This document shows, piece by piece, positions 1-7,342 of a stretch of DNA of 64,000 nucleotides (its first letter is position 1; each line of letters opens with the position of its first letter). This stretch comes from Bacteroidales bacterium. Its GTDB lineage: Bacteria; Bacteroidota; Bacteroidia; Bacteroidales; WCHB1-69. The stretch covers positions 1 through 64,000 of the forward strand of contig JAFXTE010000019.1 in assembly GCA_017525245.1 (NCBI GenBank), given 5' to 3'. Made by a program: the position numbers and the translations under genes. A model generated the notes under the pieces. It did no database searches and had not been told where the DNA came from. It saw only the letters and a list, made by a program, of their open reading frames with translations.

Positions 1-642
1 GCCTTCGGTGACAACGACGAGTTCTATCACACCGACCTCGCCGTGCCCAAAAACCAGGTCAGCGGACGCCTCTTCTACGACGGCGAGTGGCATGAGGTGA
101 ATGGTCTCGGCTACCATGACCACCAATGGATGAACACGATGCACTTCACCCTCTACCACCACTGGTTCTGGGGGCGTATGTACACCGACCTCTACACCAT
201 CTATATCTACGACTTCGTCGCTGCCCGCCAGTACGGCTACAAACAGCTGCCCATGTTCGGACTGATGGACAACAAGACCGGCAAGGTGGTCTTCATGACC
301 GACGGTCACTTCGATCTCAAGACCCGTCTGGAACCCGAAGCGCACCAGGGCCGCGAGTTCCCCAAGGAGAGCCACTACGTATTCACCAACGCCGACGGCT
401 CACGCGCCGAGTTCGACGTTGAGTGGGAGGACCAGCTGGAGTTCTGGGACATGTACGAGATGGCCAGCGAAGAGCTGAAGCGCCGCTACGACGCCATCGG
501 GATGCGCATGCAGTACTGCCGCTACTACGCCAAAGGCGGCGTCCGCTTCACCCCCGCCGGCGGCGAGACCCGCGAAGCCAAAGGCGACATGATCTACGAG
601 TACGCCTACATGGGCATGCCCGACCCCGCAGCGCACGTCTGA
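1..642 (+). CDS. CrtC/AttH-like lipocalin-domain protein, 5' partial
   Basis: The frame is open from the first base of the window, so the start lies outside and only about 213 C-terminal residues are visible. The segment GLGYHDHQWM followed by an aromatic-rich stretch (HHWFWGRMYTDLYT) resembles the hydroxyneurosporene synthase (CrtC)/AttH lipocalin-like fold, in which a YhDHqW motif lines the barrel. Known members include carotenoid 1,2-hydratase, but many bacterial relatives have no assigned reaction, and no carotenoid genes are seen here. The protein ends PDPAAHV with TGA. A truncated transporter gene on the other strand overlaps its last codons. The family assignment is fairly good; substrate and role are unknown. 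Confidence 0.6.
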   Translation, partial: AFGDNDEFYHTDLAVPKNQVSGRLFYDGEWHEVNGLGYHDHQWMNTMHFTLYHHWFWGRMYTDLYTIYIYDFVAARQYGYKQLPMFGLMDNKTGKVVFMTDGHFDLKTRLEPEAHQGREFPKESHYVFTNADGSRAEFDVEWEDQLEFWDMYEMASEELKRRYDAIGMRMQYCRYYAKGGVRFTPAGGETREAKGDMIYEYAYMGMPDPAAHV

Positions 643-833
643 TAGAAAGACAATGGGCAACATGAGATCCTTTCCTCACTCACACCCATGCCGAGGCCTG
701 CACCGAGATAGAGGAAGGCCGCCACAATAGCGGGCGGCACGTTCTCCAACAGCAGCTTCGAGACGGGCGTGCTGATGGCATACAGTGCCGCCGCAAGGAT
801 GGCGAAAAAGATGGATTTGTTTATAGCCTTCAT
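640..833 (-). pseudogene. Truncated EamA/DMT transporter, N-terminal fragment
   Basis: The first ~50 residues (MKAINKSIFFAILAAALYAI, then STPVSKLLL and VAAFLYLGAGLG) match the start of a drug/metabolite transporter: helix 1 and most of helix 2 of the usual ten. After about residue 50 the similarity stops, the frame runs into the 3' end of the CrtC-like gene and ends after 75 codons. A full DMT protein is ~290 residues, so this is a 5' remnant unlikely to work. It is not the missing part of the intact EamA gene at 23025-23912, which starts differently. Confidence 0.6.
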
Positions 834-926
834 TTTCTGAATTTTAAAGTTGAAAATACAATGATTTTAGCACTGTTGAAATATCACAGCGCCAACCTGT
901 TCAAACGAACGGGTTTACTTCAAAAT

Positions 927-1391
927 TCAGCAAAAAGGAGGTGCTCGGAAGCCAAGCCGACTTTCGACAAAAGTAAGGTAAACACTGGTGAGATAAGGCC
1001 TTTGCCGGAACGGATGCCGTAAATACTGCAGGGCATCGACAGCGGTTTCGGTATCGGTGGCGATGGCATCCCACGCAGGAAGCAGATGCTGAAAAAGATG
1101 CGAGGTGTTGAGGGGTGCCTCGACCTCGGTGGATGTGTCCGGCACTATCGCCTCTTCCAGCGCCTCGGTCAGGAAGCAGCTTTCAGGACTGTTGTGATGA
1201 TGTCCGTCGCTGTCATGCCCATGGTGATGATGACTTTCCCCGTTGTATGCGTGATGACGCCCTGTCTCTTCCTCCCCAAAAAGCACAATCGCCACCGCCA
1301 CCTTGTCGTGATGATGGTGGGGAATAGCAGAATGGGCCAATAGTATTACATTGGCTATCAGCAACATCACAATGGAGAACGTTCTCTTCAC
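927..1391 (-). CDS. Small His-rich secreted or membrane-anchored protein
   Basis: The frame is open much further upstream, but a GTG at 1391 lies 19 bases after a TATTTTTG box and gives a protein of 154 residues that begins with a hydrophobic signal-like helix (VKRTFSIVMLLIANVILLAH). It carries HHHH at residues 25-28 and a second cluster (HHAYNGES HHHH, then GHHH) around residues 44-66, suggesting metal (Zn, Cu or Ni) binding in the envelope. It resembles small His-rich proteins of Bacteroidetes (possibly DUF6769), whose function is unknown to me. Metal transporters appear further along the window, but this gene is next to an SMR exporter, not a metal gene. Metal binding is an inference from composition. 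Confidence 0.6.
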   Translation of the reverse strand: MKRTFSIVMLLIANVILLAHSAIPHHHHDKVAVAIVLFGEEETGRHHAYNGESHHHHGHDSDGHHHNSPESCFLTEALEEAIVPDTSTEVEAPLNTSHLFQHLLPAWDAIATDTETAVDALQYLRHPFRQRPYLTSVYLTFVESRLGFRAPPFC

Positions 1392-1410
1392 GATGAGAAA
1401 AATTTCGGCG

Positions 1411-1418
1411 CAAAAATA
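1411..1418 (-). promoter_or_regulatory. -7 box for the His-rich gene
   Basis: TATTTTTG on the minus strand, 19 bases before the proposed GTG. It is the main reason for preferring the short form of this gene. Confidence 0.5.
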
Positions 1419-1495
1419 CTTTTTTTCGCACATTATCGGCAAAATTTGAGCCGATGCCAACAGCGTGGCGACAATTCCAGGCTTCGCAAGAAACG

Positions 1496-1819
1496 CTACG
1501 AGAGCATCTTCAGCCCTACAATGGAGATGATGAGCGTGGTGATGAAAAACAGCCGCCAGAAGGTGGCGGGCTCGTGGAAGACGAAGATGCCCAACAGGAC
1601 GGTGCCCACAGCCCCGATGCCGGTCCACACGGGATAGGCGGTGCCGATGGGGAGGCTTTGGGTGGCCTTGGCGAGCAGCGCCATGCTCAGCACCGAGAAG
1701 AGGAGGAAGCCCCCGATCCACGCCCACCACGCCGGGCCGTCCGCCAGTTTGGCCTGACCGAGGCAGAAGGTGAAGCCCATTTCACAGAATCCCGCTAATA
1801 TCAAAATAATCCAACTCAT
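1496..1819 (-). CDS. SMR-family exporter (SugE/Gdx-like)
   Basis: A protein of 107 residues with four membrane helices, the standard length of small multidrug resistance proteins. The membrane-embedded glutamate is at position 13 (AGFCEMGF), and the segment LPIGTAYPVWTGIGAVGT is the family hallmark, followed by the C-terminal FFITTLIISIVGLK helix. In the SugE/Gdx branch such dimers exchange protons for guanidinium or quaternary ammonium ions. The tryptophan that usually follows the glutamate in Gdx proteins is not present (EMGFTF instead), so the substrate should not be assumed. It has its own promoter and stands alone. Confidence 0.85.
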   Translation of the reverse strand: MSWIILILAGFCEMGFTFCLGQAKLADGPAWWAWIGGFLLFSVLSMALLAKATQSLPIGTAYPVWTGIGAVGTVLLGIFVFHEPATFWRLFFITTLIISIVGLKMLS

Positions 1820-2254
1820 GACAAAACATTGATTTTGAGGGCTGCAGGACTGTCCCGGCGTCTCCTTCCATCGAAGCGCAAAGGTATAAAATTCCTTAAA
1901 TTCTTCGATGATTTATCGGAGAACTATCGAAGAACTATCGAACAAATGAGGACTCAATTCGCTGGCAGATGTATGCCAACGGTATGGCAACTGCTTGCCA
2001 ACTGCTCCGCAGCGGTGAATCACCCCATCCCCCCGCCCGCGGACTTTCCCCGCGTCGCGACCCCCGCGATCCGGCCTCCCCGTGATTGTCCGCATCCGCC
2101 TCGAACAGTTGAGAGGGAAAAAAACTCCGCCGGCTTTATGCGACACACTTCAAAACCCCGTGCAGTCGGTGTCCTTGGAAGTTGATGCGTAAGCCCTGGG
2201 TGAACCCCGCGATGAACACGGAGAATCAAAAAATTTCTCATGTCACATTTTTGA
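1820..2254. other. Intergenic region with EamA remnant, no clear gene
   Basis: About 435 bases between the SMR gene and the sigma-factor promoter. It contains short imperfect repeats of the type CGAAGAACTATCGAAC, a C-rich stretch, and around 2201-2225 a 25-base block identical to the antisense of the EamA gene's early codons (the coding segment SVFIAGFT). Open frames across it look like noise. Confidence 0.5.
1879..1886 (-). promoter_or_regulatory. -7 box for the SMR exporter
   Basis: TACCTTTG on the minus strand, 59 bases before the start codon. Confidence 0.45.
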
Positions 2255-2262
2255 TATTTTTG
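2255..2262 (+). promoter_or_regulatory. -7 box for the ECF sigma-factor unit
   Basis: TATTTTTG, 27 bases before the ATG at 2290. It lies inside the longest open frame, which argues that translation starts at 2290 and not further upstream. Confidence 0.5.
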
Positions 2263-2289
2263 CAACTAATATGGCAAAACGACCCTGAC

Positions 2290-2796
2290 ATGAGAGACCA
2301 ACGAGAATCGGAATTCATGGAAATGCTGGCGCGATGCGAGCGGACGCTGTTCAAGGTGTGCCTGTTCTACACCGACCGGCAGCCCGAAAACGTGCGCGAC
2401 ATGTACCAGGACATTGTGTGCAACCTCTGGCAGGCGTGGCCGAGCTTCCGGCACGAAAGCAAGGAGAACACCTGGGTCTATCGTGTGGCGTTGAACACCG
2501 CTGTCGCCCAGCTGCGCAAGCGGAGCCGCACCCCCTCGTTCGTGCTGCTCACCGACGAGATGGTCGCCACCCTCACCGACCTCAAACACGAGGAACTCGT
2601 CGAAAGTCTCTACCGCCTGATCGACCTCTTAGGAAAAGCCGACAAGTCGCTCATTTTGCTGTACTTGGACAAGATTCCGTACGATCAGATAGCTGAGATT
2701 GTAGGCATCAGCGAGACCGCCGCACGGAAACGGGTGGAACGTATCAAACAGAAGTTAGTCATATTAAACACCGAAAACAATGGAAAAGACATTTGA
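2290..2796 (+). CDS. ECF-type RNA polymerase sigma factor
   Basis: 168 residues from the chosen ATG, typical for an extracytoplasmic-function sigma factor. The sigma-2 region spans roughly residues 10-75, with the core-binding motif DMYQDIVCNLWQAWPSF and the WVYRVALNTAVAQLRK element. The sigma-4 helix-turn-helix follows at about 105-155 (YLDKIPYDQIAEIVGISETA, then RKRVERIKQKL), which recognises the -35 region. The longer frame would add 36 residues upstream of the promoter box and is rejected. The next gene starts inside its 3' end, so the two are translationally coupled, and the membrane protein is the obvious candidate for a partner or anti-sigma factor. Confidence 0.9.
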   Translation: MRDQRESEFMEMLARCERTLFKVCLFYTDRQPENVRDMYQDIVCNLWQAWPSFRHESKENTWVYRVALNTAVAQLRKRSRTPSFVLLTDEMVATLTDLKHEELVESLYRLIDLLGKADKSLILLYLDKIPYDQIAEIVGISETAARKRVERIKQKLVILNTENNGKDI

Positions 2797-3400
2797 ACAG
2801 ATAGAAGCGCTTTGGCAGCAGCAGGATGAGCGTCTGCAGCGCATCGAACACGTGCAGCAGGAGTCCGTGCGGCGGCTTTTGCACCGGAGCATCACCTCGA
2901 CCCACCGCCGCTTCCTGATTGAAAACCTCAGTGCCGTGGTTCTGGGCATCTTGGTGGAAGTCTTCGTGCTCTCGAAGGCGGAGATGTGCTTCTCCAGCTG
3001 GAGCTTGGCTGTGCCCTACTTGATATTCAACGTTTTGTTCCTCGCCAGCATGGTGTGGTACGCAGTATGGGTGGTCCGCTTTTGGAAACATGACCCGCTG
3101 AACACACCCACCCTTGAAGCGATGCGTTTCGCAGACCGCTGGCATCTGGCGTTGAAACGTTCCACGATATGGGGATTCTGCATCGTCCTGCCCATTTGCC
3201 TTGCCGCAAGCTTTCCCGTTTTCGCCTACATCTTCTATCGCAAGCCGTTCCATTTTACCGATTTACAGTATCTTACGCCTCCACAGATTCTATTTTCCAT
3301 GCTGTTTTACGCCGCCTGCATTGCGTATGCGATTTATGAGCTGAGACTGACCCGCGAGCTGAAAGAAAACCTGAAGATTTATGACGAACTATTAGATTAA
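2780..3400 (+). CDS. Membrane protein coupled to the sigma factor
   Basis: 206 residues; the start overlaps the end of the sigma gene by 17 bases. An amphipathic, charged N-terminus of about 45 residues (EKTFEQIEALWQQQDERLQR) is followed by four hydrophobic segments near residues 48-65, 74-96, 128-150 and 166-185, then a charged tail. The layout, a cytoplasmic head and a membrane domain just after an ECF sigma gene, fits an anti-sigma factor, but no zinc-binding or other recognised anti-sigma motif is visible. Similar sigma plus membrane-protein pairs are common in Bacteroidetes. The role is therefore inferred from position only. Confidence 0.7.
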   Translation: MEKTFEQIEALWQQQDERLQRIEHVQQESVRRLLHRSITSTHRRFLIENLSAVVLGILVEVFVLSKAEMCFSSWSLAVPYLIFNVLFLASMVWYAVWVVRFWKHDPLNTPTLEAMRFADRWHLALKRSTIWGFCIVLPICLAASFPVFAYIFYRKPFHFTDLQYLTPPQILFSMLFYAACIAYAIYELRLTRELKENLKIYDELLD

Positions 3401-3415
3401 CGATATGTCTAAGAT

Positions 3416-3474
3416 GGCTTTTAGCTATTAGCCATTAGCCAGCCAATAGCCAAAAGCTAATAGCCAAAAGCCAA
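3416..3474. repeat. AGCCAAAAGC-type dispersed repeat
   Basis: Short alternating motifs GCTATTAGCC and AGCCAAAAGC fill the gap between the membrane-protein gene and the lipoprotein gene. Related blocks occur at 39901-39986, 49103-49128 and 58761-58834. Confidence 0.6.
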
Positions 3475-3503
3475 AAAATCACAAACCTAACAATCAAATC
3501 AAT

Positions 3504-4193
3504 ATGAAAAAAATCTGTTTTTGTCTCCTGACCGGAATAATCCTCTTTACGGGCTGTCATCAAACCAAAGCCGTCCAGTACAATGTCAATCCCGATGAGG
3601 TTTTCGGGCAGGATTACACCGCCAAGGATTTCGGAATCTGGTATTTGTTAAGCTATTCTGATAATTTGTACAGCTCGTTGGTCAATGAGACGATGGAACG
3701 TTTGCCTGAGGAAAAGCAAATCGCTTGGGACAACCAAAACGGCCTGCGGTTGCCGTCTTCTGACACTGCCGCGTTCATGAACGCCCTGCGGACGGGCAAA
3801 ATGCCGGTCTCGCCCGAAGGCAGCCAACTCATCCCCTGCTGGATTCTGATGTCCGCGCCGGAGGAAGAGCTGTACCAGTTCAATATGTGTTACGGCGACG
3901 CTTCGGGGAACCCCGTCATTGACGGCACGCACGTCAAAAAGGTCTCCGTCGAGAAAAGCGACTACACGGGAAGGTACGAAGTGCTGATGCAGTTCGATAT
4001 GAGAACGGCGGATTTGTGGCAGAAGTTCACGGCGTCGAATGTCCACAAACGGATCGGGATGATGCTCGGCACCGACTGGCTGCTGAGTGCCCCGCAGATC
4101 ATGTGCGAAATCGCGGGAGGTGCCTGCTGCGTCTCGGGTCCGTCGGAAAACGAGTGTTACGCCATCGCCACTATCCTGCAAGGGAACAAGTAG
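3504..4193 (+). CDS. Lipoprotein with SecD P1-head-like domain
   Basis: 229 residues with a lipoprotein signal (lipobox LFTGC, Cys18). The C-terminal ~85 residues contain MQFDMRTADLWQKFTASNV, then KRIGMMLGTDWLLSAPQI and, after a short gap, EIAGGACCVSG with a final NECYAIATIL. This order matches the periplasmic P1 head subdomain of SecD (sequence pattern: ...W..lT..NvgkriaivlDg.v.sAP.i...I.gG...isG). In SecD that domain contacts exported substrates, but here it is attached only to a lipid anchor and no SecDF membrane part is present. It follows the sigma/membrane pair on the same strand after a repeat-containing gap. A role in envelope protein handling or stress is inference. Confidence 0.65.
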   Translation: MKKICFCLLTGIILFTGCHQTKAVQYNVNPDEVFGQDYTAKDFGIWYLLSYSDNLYSSLVNETMERLPEEKQIAWDNQNGLRLPSSDTAAFMNALRTGKMPVSPEGSQLIPCWILMSAPEEELYQFNMCYGDASGNPVIDGTHVKKVSVEKSDYTGRYEVLMQFDMRTADLWQKFTASNVHKRIGMMLGTDWLLSAPQIMCEIAGGACCVSGPSENECYAIATILQGNK

Positions 4194-4219
4194 GCGGTAG
4201 CCGTTTTGGGGACTCCTGT

Positions 4220-5173
4220 TTACTTTTCCCCGACGATAAACTTGTAGATGTCCTCCTCGGAATAGGCCGCAGAGGTGATGCGGCGCACTTCCCGTCCGTT
4301 CTCAAAGAGGATGACCACTGGGATGGTCATTGCGTCGAACTCGCGGGCGAGGGCGTGGCTTTGGTCGATGTCGAACTTGATGAAACGATACCCCTTGCCG
4401 AGTCTTTTGGCAACGTTCTCAAGTCTAGGGTACATCAGGCGGCAGGGACCGCACCAAGTGGCTGTCATCATGCAGACCACCTTTCCTTTGGCCACCGCCT
4501 TGCGGAATCCGACAGAGTCCACCGCTTTGATGCCCTTGGTGTGCACGGGGGCGTACATCCCCGTCGTGTCGCCGCTGATTACGGGGTTGCCCTCATCATC
4601 CACGCTCATCGAGACGACTCCTTCCGAAGGCACGACAAACAGCGCGTCGTCCACCTTTCCCTGAACCACCGACACTAACTCGCTGACGGATTCAAACGAG
4701 CGCCCGTTCATCTGCATGTGTGTCACTTTGCGGACGGGCAGACCACGGCCATATTCAGACGGAATGTAGTAGGAGGTGTCGAGCCATACGGTGATTGATC
4801 CGGCCTTCATGTCATAATCGCTGTCGAGATGGATGCGGAGGCAGTGGTGTTCGCCAATGTCTTCAGTGGATAATGTATCGTCAAACGGCATGGCAAGCAT
4901 GATGTCGGTATCGAAGTCGACGCTGCTTACGATGGGCTTGCCAAACATGCTCATAATGGTGTACATTTTCTTCTCCTCGGAGAGGTATAGTATCCGCATC
5001 TTGCTCATCGGCATGTCGGTCAGCTGGTCTTTGCCGCGGTAATAGACGGTGTAGTTCTGCGCTGACATGCCGTTCATGCTCATGCGGTAGGTGGCCACCC
5101 CTTCGAAGAGCGGCTGTGCACACAATGGGCCAACGGCCAACAGACAGGTCAATGCGATAATCAGCTTTTTCAT
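4220..5173 (-). CDS. Secreted two-domain protein with C-terminal thioredoxin fold
   Basis: 317 residues from the ATG that begins a clear signal peptide (MKKLIIALTCLLAVGPLCAQ). Residues ~21-200 form a beta-rich periplasmic domain (EGVATYRMSMNG, YYRGKDQLTDM) like the DUF4412/LolA-style lipocalin-like families. Residues ~215-317 are a thioredoxin domain with the active site WCGPC (cysteines 241 and 244) and the cis-proline loop MTIPVVILFENG. The CGPC motif is that of thioredoxin itself, so a periplasmic disulphide reductase or thiol carrier is likely; the partner is unknown. An upstream ATG 36 bases earlier is rejected because it would bury the signal peptide. Confidence 0.85.
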   Translation of the reverse strand: MKKLIIALTCLLAVGPLCAQPLFEGVATYRMSMNGMSAQNYTVYYRGKDQLTDMPMSKMRILYLSEEKKMYTIMSMFGKPIVSSVDFDTDIMLAMPFDDTLSTEDIGEHHCLRIHLDSDYDMKAGSITVWLDTSYYIPSEYGRGLPVRKVTHMQMNGRSFESVSELVSVVQGKVDDALFVVPSEGVVSMSVDDEGNPVISGDTTGMYAPVHTKGIKAVDSVGFRKAVAKGKVVCMMTATWCGPCRLMYPRLENVAKRLGKGYRFIKFDIDQSHALAREFDAMTIPVVILFENGREVRRITSAAYSEEDIYKFIVGEK

Positions 5174-5198
5174 TATACTTCTATTAAACATATTGCCG

Positions 5199-5206
5199 CA
5201 AAAATA
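5199..5206 (-). promoter_or_regulatory. -7 box for the thioredoxin-fold gene
   Basis: TATTTTTG on the minus strand, 25 bases before the start at 5173. Confidence 0.5.
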
Positions 5207-5303
5207 CACATTATCTCAATACTTATGGCTTCTCTTCGTTGAAATCTTATAATTTTACCGGCTGCAGCGTGCGTTTGCGTGAAACAATGGAAGCAAGATA
5301 TAT
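5207..5303. repeat. Duplicated intergenic block, copy 1
   Basis: About 97 bases nearly identical to 22863-22964 (shared words: ACTTATGGCTTCTCT, CGGCTGCAGCGTGCGTTTGC, AAGCAAGATATA). Neither copy codes for anything recognisable. Confidence 0.75.
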
Positions 5304-5330
5304 GACCAAGGCATAAGTCATCCTTTGCAA

Positions 5331-5400
5331 ATCCGCGCAGTTCCGCGTGATCCGTGGAGATCTGCCCGCGCAGGAAGCCATTATGCCCGAATTTTTTCGT
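5331..5400. repeat. AAATCCGCGCAG-type repeat, copy 1
   Basis: AAATCCGCGCAGTTCCGCG then GATCCGTGGAGAT, ending GGAAGCCATTATGCCCG. Related copies are at 10789-10852 and 22982-23019, each close to a duplicated gene fragment. Confidence 0.65.
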
Positions 5401-5429
5401 TGGTTTTGCTTTGATATATGAAAAATTCT

Positions 5430-5437
5430 TATTTTTG
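5430..5437 (+). promoter_or_regulatory. Possible -7 box for ATPase gene 1
   Basis: TATTTTTG, 148 bases before the start at 5586. If it is used, the leader would contain the inverted repeat at 5531-5562. Confidence 0.35.
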
Positions 5438-5530
5438 CAGCCAAGTAACATGTTATTGTTTTGAAATTAATTGATACAAAGATAAATAAGTAAATATTAA
5501 AGACTGAAAAACTATATAATTTCGTGACTA

Positions 5531-5562
5531 TACTCCCGAATTTTATGGAAAAATCGGGAGTA
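5531..5562 (+). repeat. Inverted repeat before ATPase gene 1
   Basis: TACTCCCGA and TCGGGAGTA pair perfectly around a 14-base loop. The same block (ACTCCCGA ... TCGGGAGTACACTCCACA) is kept in front of the ATPase remnant at 10849-10979. Confidence 0.7.
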
Positions 5563-5585
5563 CACTCCACAAAATCAATGATTGT

Positions 5586-6725
5586 ATGTATAAGAGGATT
5601 TTTGATATTGAGAACAAATTGGACGAGGGGATGTTCCTGTTTGGCGCACGTCAGACGGGCAAATCCACTTTGTTGAAAGAGCGTTTCAAAGGGGCTGTCT
5701 ATTATGATTTGCTCAAACCGAATGTGAGAAGAGCTTTCAAACAAAACCCTGATTCCCTTTGGGAAGCTCTGCAAGACAAGCCAGCCGGCACGCTGGTGAT
5801 AGTGGATGAGATACAGAAAGTTCCCGAACTGCTGGATGTGGTGCATTCCTTGATGGTCGAACGGGGCCTGTTCTTTATCCTCAGCGGTTCCAGTTCGAGA
5901 AAACTGAAACGTTCAGGAGCAAATACACTCGGAGGTCGCGCCATACCGGAAACCCTCTATCCGCTTGTGTGGCCTGAGGTGACGGATTTCCAAATCGACC
6001 GTGCCGTGCAGAACGGAATGATTCCCCGCCACTATATGGTGGAAGATGCCACCAAACGCCTCTCCGGCTACGTGAAGGTCTATCTCGATGAGGAAATCCG
6101 GGATGAGGGCGAGGTGAGAGAACTTGATGCCTTTGAGCGTTTTATGGAGGTCGCCGCCATTTCCGACGGGGAGATGCTGAACTATTCCAATATTGCCGCT
6201 GATTGTGGCGTGTCGGCCAAAACTGTCAAATCGTATTTCCAGATTCTTTACGATACGCTTATCGGGTACGAGATTCCCGCATTCAGGAAAGAAATCAAGC
6301 GGAAGATTGTCCAAGCTCCCCGCTTCTACTATTTTGACGTCGGGCTCGCCAACTACCTCATGGGCCGGCACTCGTTGAGGCGCGGCACCGACGATTACGG
6401 CCACGCCTTCGAACATTACGTGATGCAGGAAATCATCGCCCACAAAGGATACAACGACAAACGTGACGTCATTTCCTATTGGCACACCTACGACCAAAAG
6501 GAGGTGGATGTTGTCATCGGGGACGCGAAGGTGGCCATCGAAATCAAATCGACAGAGCACGTGGAAACCAAGCACAAGAAGGGGCTTAAAGCTTTCCATG
6601 AGGAACATCCGTATTGCCGCTTGCTCCTCGTGTCGCTCGATCCCATCACTCGCCGGTCCGGCGACACGGAACTCATCTATGTCCTGGACTTCCTGAAGAT
6701 GCTTTGGGATGGTGAGATATTCTGA
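5586..6725 (+). CDS. AAA+ ATPase with DUF4143 C-terminal domain (copy 1)
   Basis: 379 residues. The AAA domain has Walker A GARQTGKST (20-28), Walker B LVIVDEIQ (70-77) and sensor-like ILSGSSSRKL (98-107). The second half is DUF4143, a winged-helix part (SNIAADCGVSAKTVKSYFQI) and a nuclease-like end with E..D.VIGD (306-313) and EIKST (319-323), the pattern of a PD-(D/E)XK fold. Such archaeal-type ATPases are common, often multicopy and of unsettled function; they have been suggested to act as mobile or toxin-like genes. The gene is 379 codons like its paralogue at 7343-8482, and is the complete version of the fragment at 10881-10979. Confidence 0.9.
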   Translation: MYKRIFDIENKLDEGMFLFGARQTGKSTLLKERFKGAVYYDLLKPNVRRAFKQNPDSLWEALQDKPAGTLVIVDEIQKVPELLDVVHSLMVERGLFFILSGSSSRKLKRSGANTLGGRAIPETLYPLVWPEVTDFQIDRAVQNGMIPRHYMVEDATKRLSGYVKVYLDEEIRDEGEVRELDAFERFMEVAAISDGEMLNYSNIAADCGVSAKTVKSYFQILYDTLIGYEIPAFRKEIKRKIVQAPRFYYFDVGLANYLMGRHSLRRGTDDYGHAFEHYVMQEIIAHKGYNDKRDVISYWHTYDQKEVDVVIGDAKVAIEIKSTEHVETKHKKGLKAFHEEHPYCRLLLVSLDPITRRSGDTELIYVLDFLKMLWDGEIF

Positions 6726-6849
6726 TGTGAGTCATTATACAATTGTACCCGTTTAACCGTAGAGTGACAATTTCCCCGCAAAATAGCCATTTATAGGGAT
6801 TCCTTTCTGACAGAAAATGTGCATTTTTGCGGCGTGAAAGATTAATGTA
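6721..6849 (+). repeat. Duplicated promoter block before the ZIP gene, copy 1
   Basis: Nearly identical to 10975-11103, running from the last ATPase codons to the ZIP start. It contains AATAGCCATTTATAGGGATT and TGCATTTTTGCGGCGTG, the latter a degenerate -7 box (CATTTTTG). Confidence 0.8.
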
Positions 6850-7188
6850 ATGAATGCCATAATCATCGGAATACTGCTGCCGCTGCTCGGCACGATGCTG
6901 GGCTCGGCTTTCGTCTTCTTCATGAAAAAGGAGATCCCCGACAGGATGCAGAAGACGCTGTTGGGCTTCGCCAGCGGCGTGATGGTGGCCGCCAGCGTGT
7001 GGTCGCTGCTGATACCGTCGATCGAGATGGCGGGCGAGCGTGTGTTGCCGGCCGCCATAGGCTTCCTGGCCGGTATCGCGTTCCTCCTGCTGATTGACGA
7101 GCTGACGCCACACCTGCACAACGGCGCCTTATCGGCTTTGCCATCGGCTTCGTCCTGATGATGGTGATGGATGTGGTGTTGGGCTAGT
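6850..7188 (+). pseudogene. ZIP metal transporter with internal deletion (copy 1)
   Basis: The first 93 codons are almost identical to the intact ZIP gene at 11104-11862. Then about 421 bases are missing, and the sequence resumes with the last ~17 codons (GGCTTTGCCATCGGCTTCGT ... up to the former stop near 7188). The deletion is not a multiple of three, so the frame shifts and stops at 7158 after 102 codons. The HNLPEG and QNIPEG metal-site helices lie in the missing part, so any product cannot transport metal. Confidence 0.85.
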
Positions 7189-7310
7189 CCGCAAATAGGT
7201 AGAATCCGTGCCGCGACCACATCAGCGACACAGGAACGCTTGACATTCCTCGCCGCCAAACTTGTTCTGCAAGATGAACGTACAGGCAATCCTATGTTTA
7301 TTATGATGGC

Positions 7311-7335
7311 AAAAAGCCGAAAAGTGGCGGCTTGT
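7311..7335 (-). terminator. Terminator of ATPase gene 2
   Basis: AAGCCG and CGGCTT form a stem around a short loop, followed on the minus strand by TTTT. It lies just after the stop codon at 7343. Confidence 0.55.
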
Positions 7336-7342
7336 CGGTTTT

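Noticed and set aside
1392..1730. Upstream extension of the His-rich gene (113 codons)
   Set aside because: It runs antisense to nothing but overlaps the SMR gene in another frame, contains no conserved features, and passes through the promoter box at 1411-1418.
1829..2185. 118-codon frame between the SMR and sigma genes
   Set aside because: Composition is proline/arginine-rich noise, there is no ribosome-binding context, and no family pattern is visible.
5247..5846. 199-codon frame antisense to the start of ATPase gene 1
   Set aside because: It overlaps a well-supported gene and a duplicated non-coding block and has no recognisable features.
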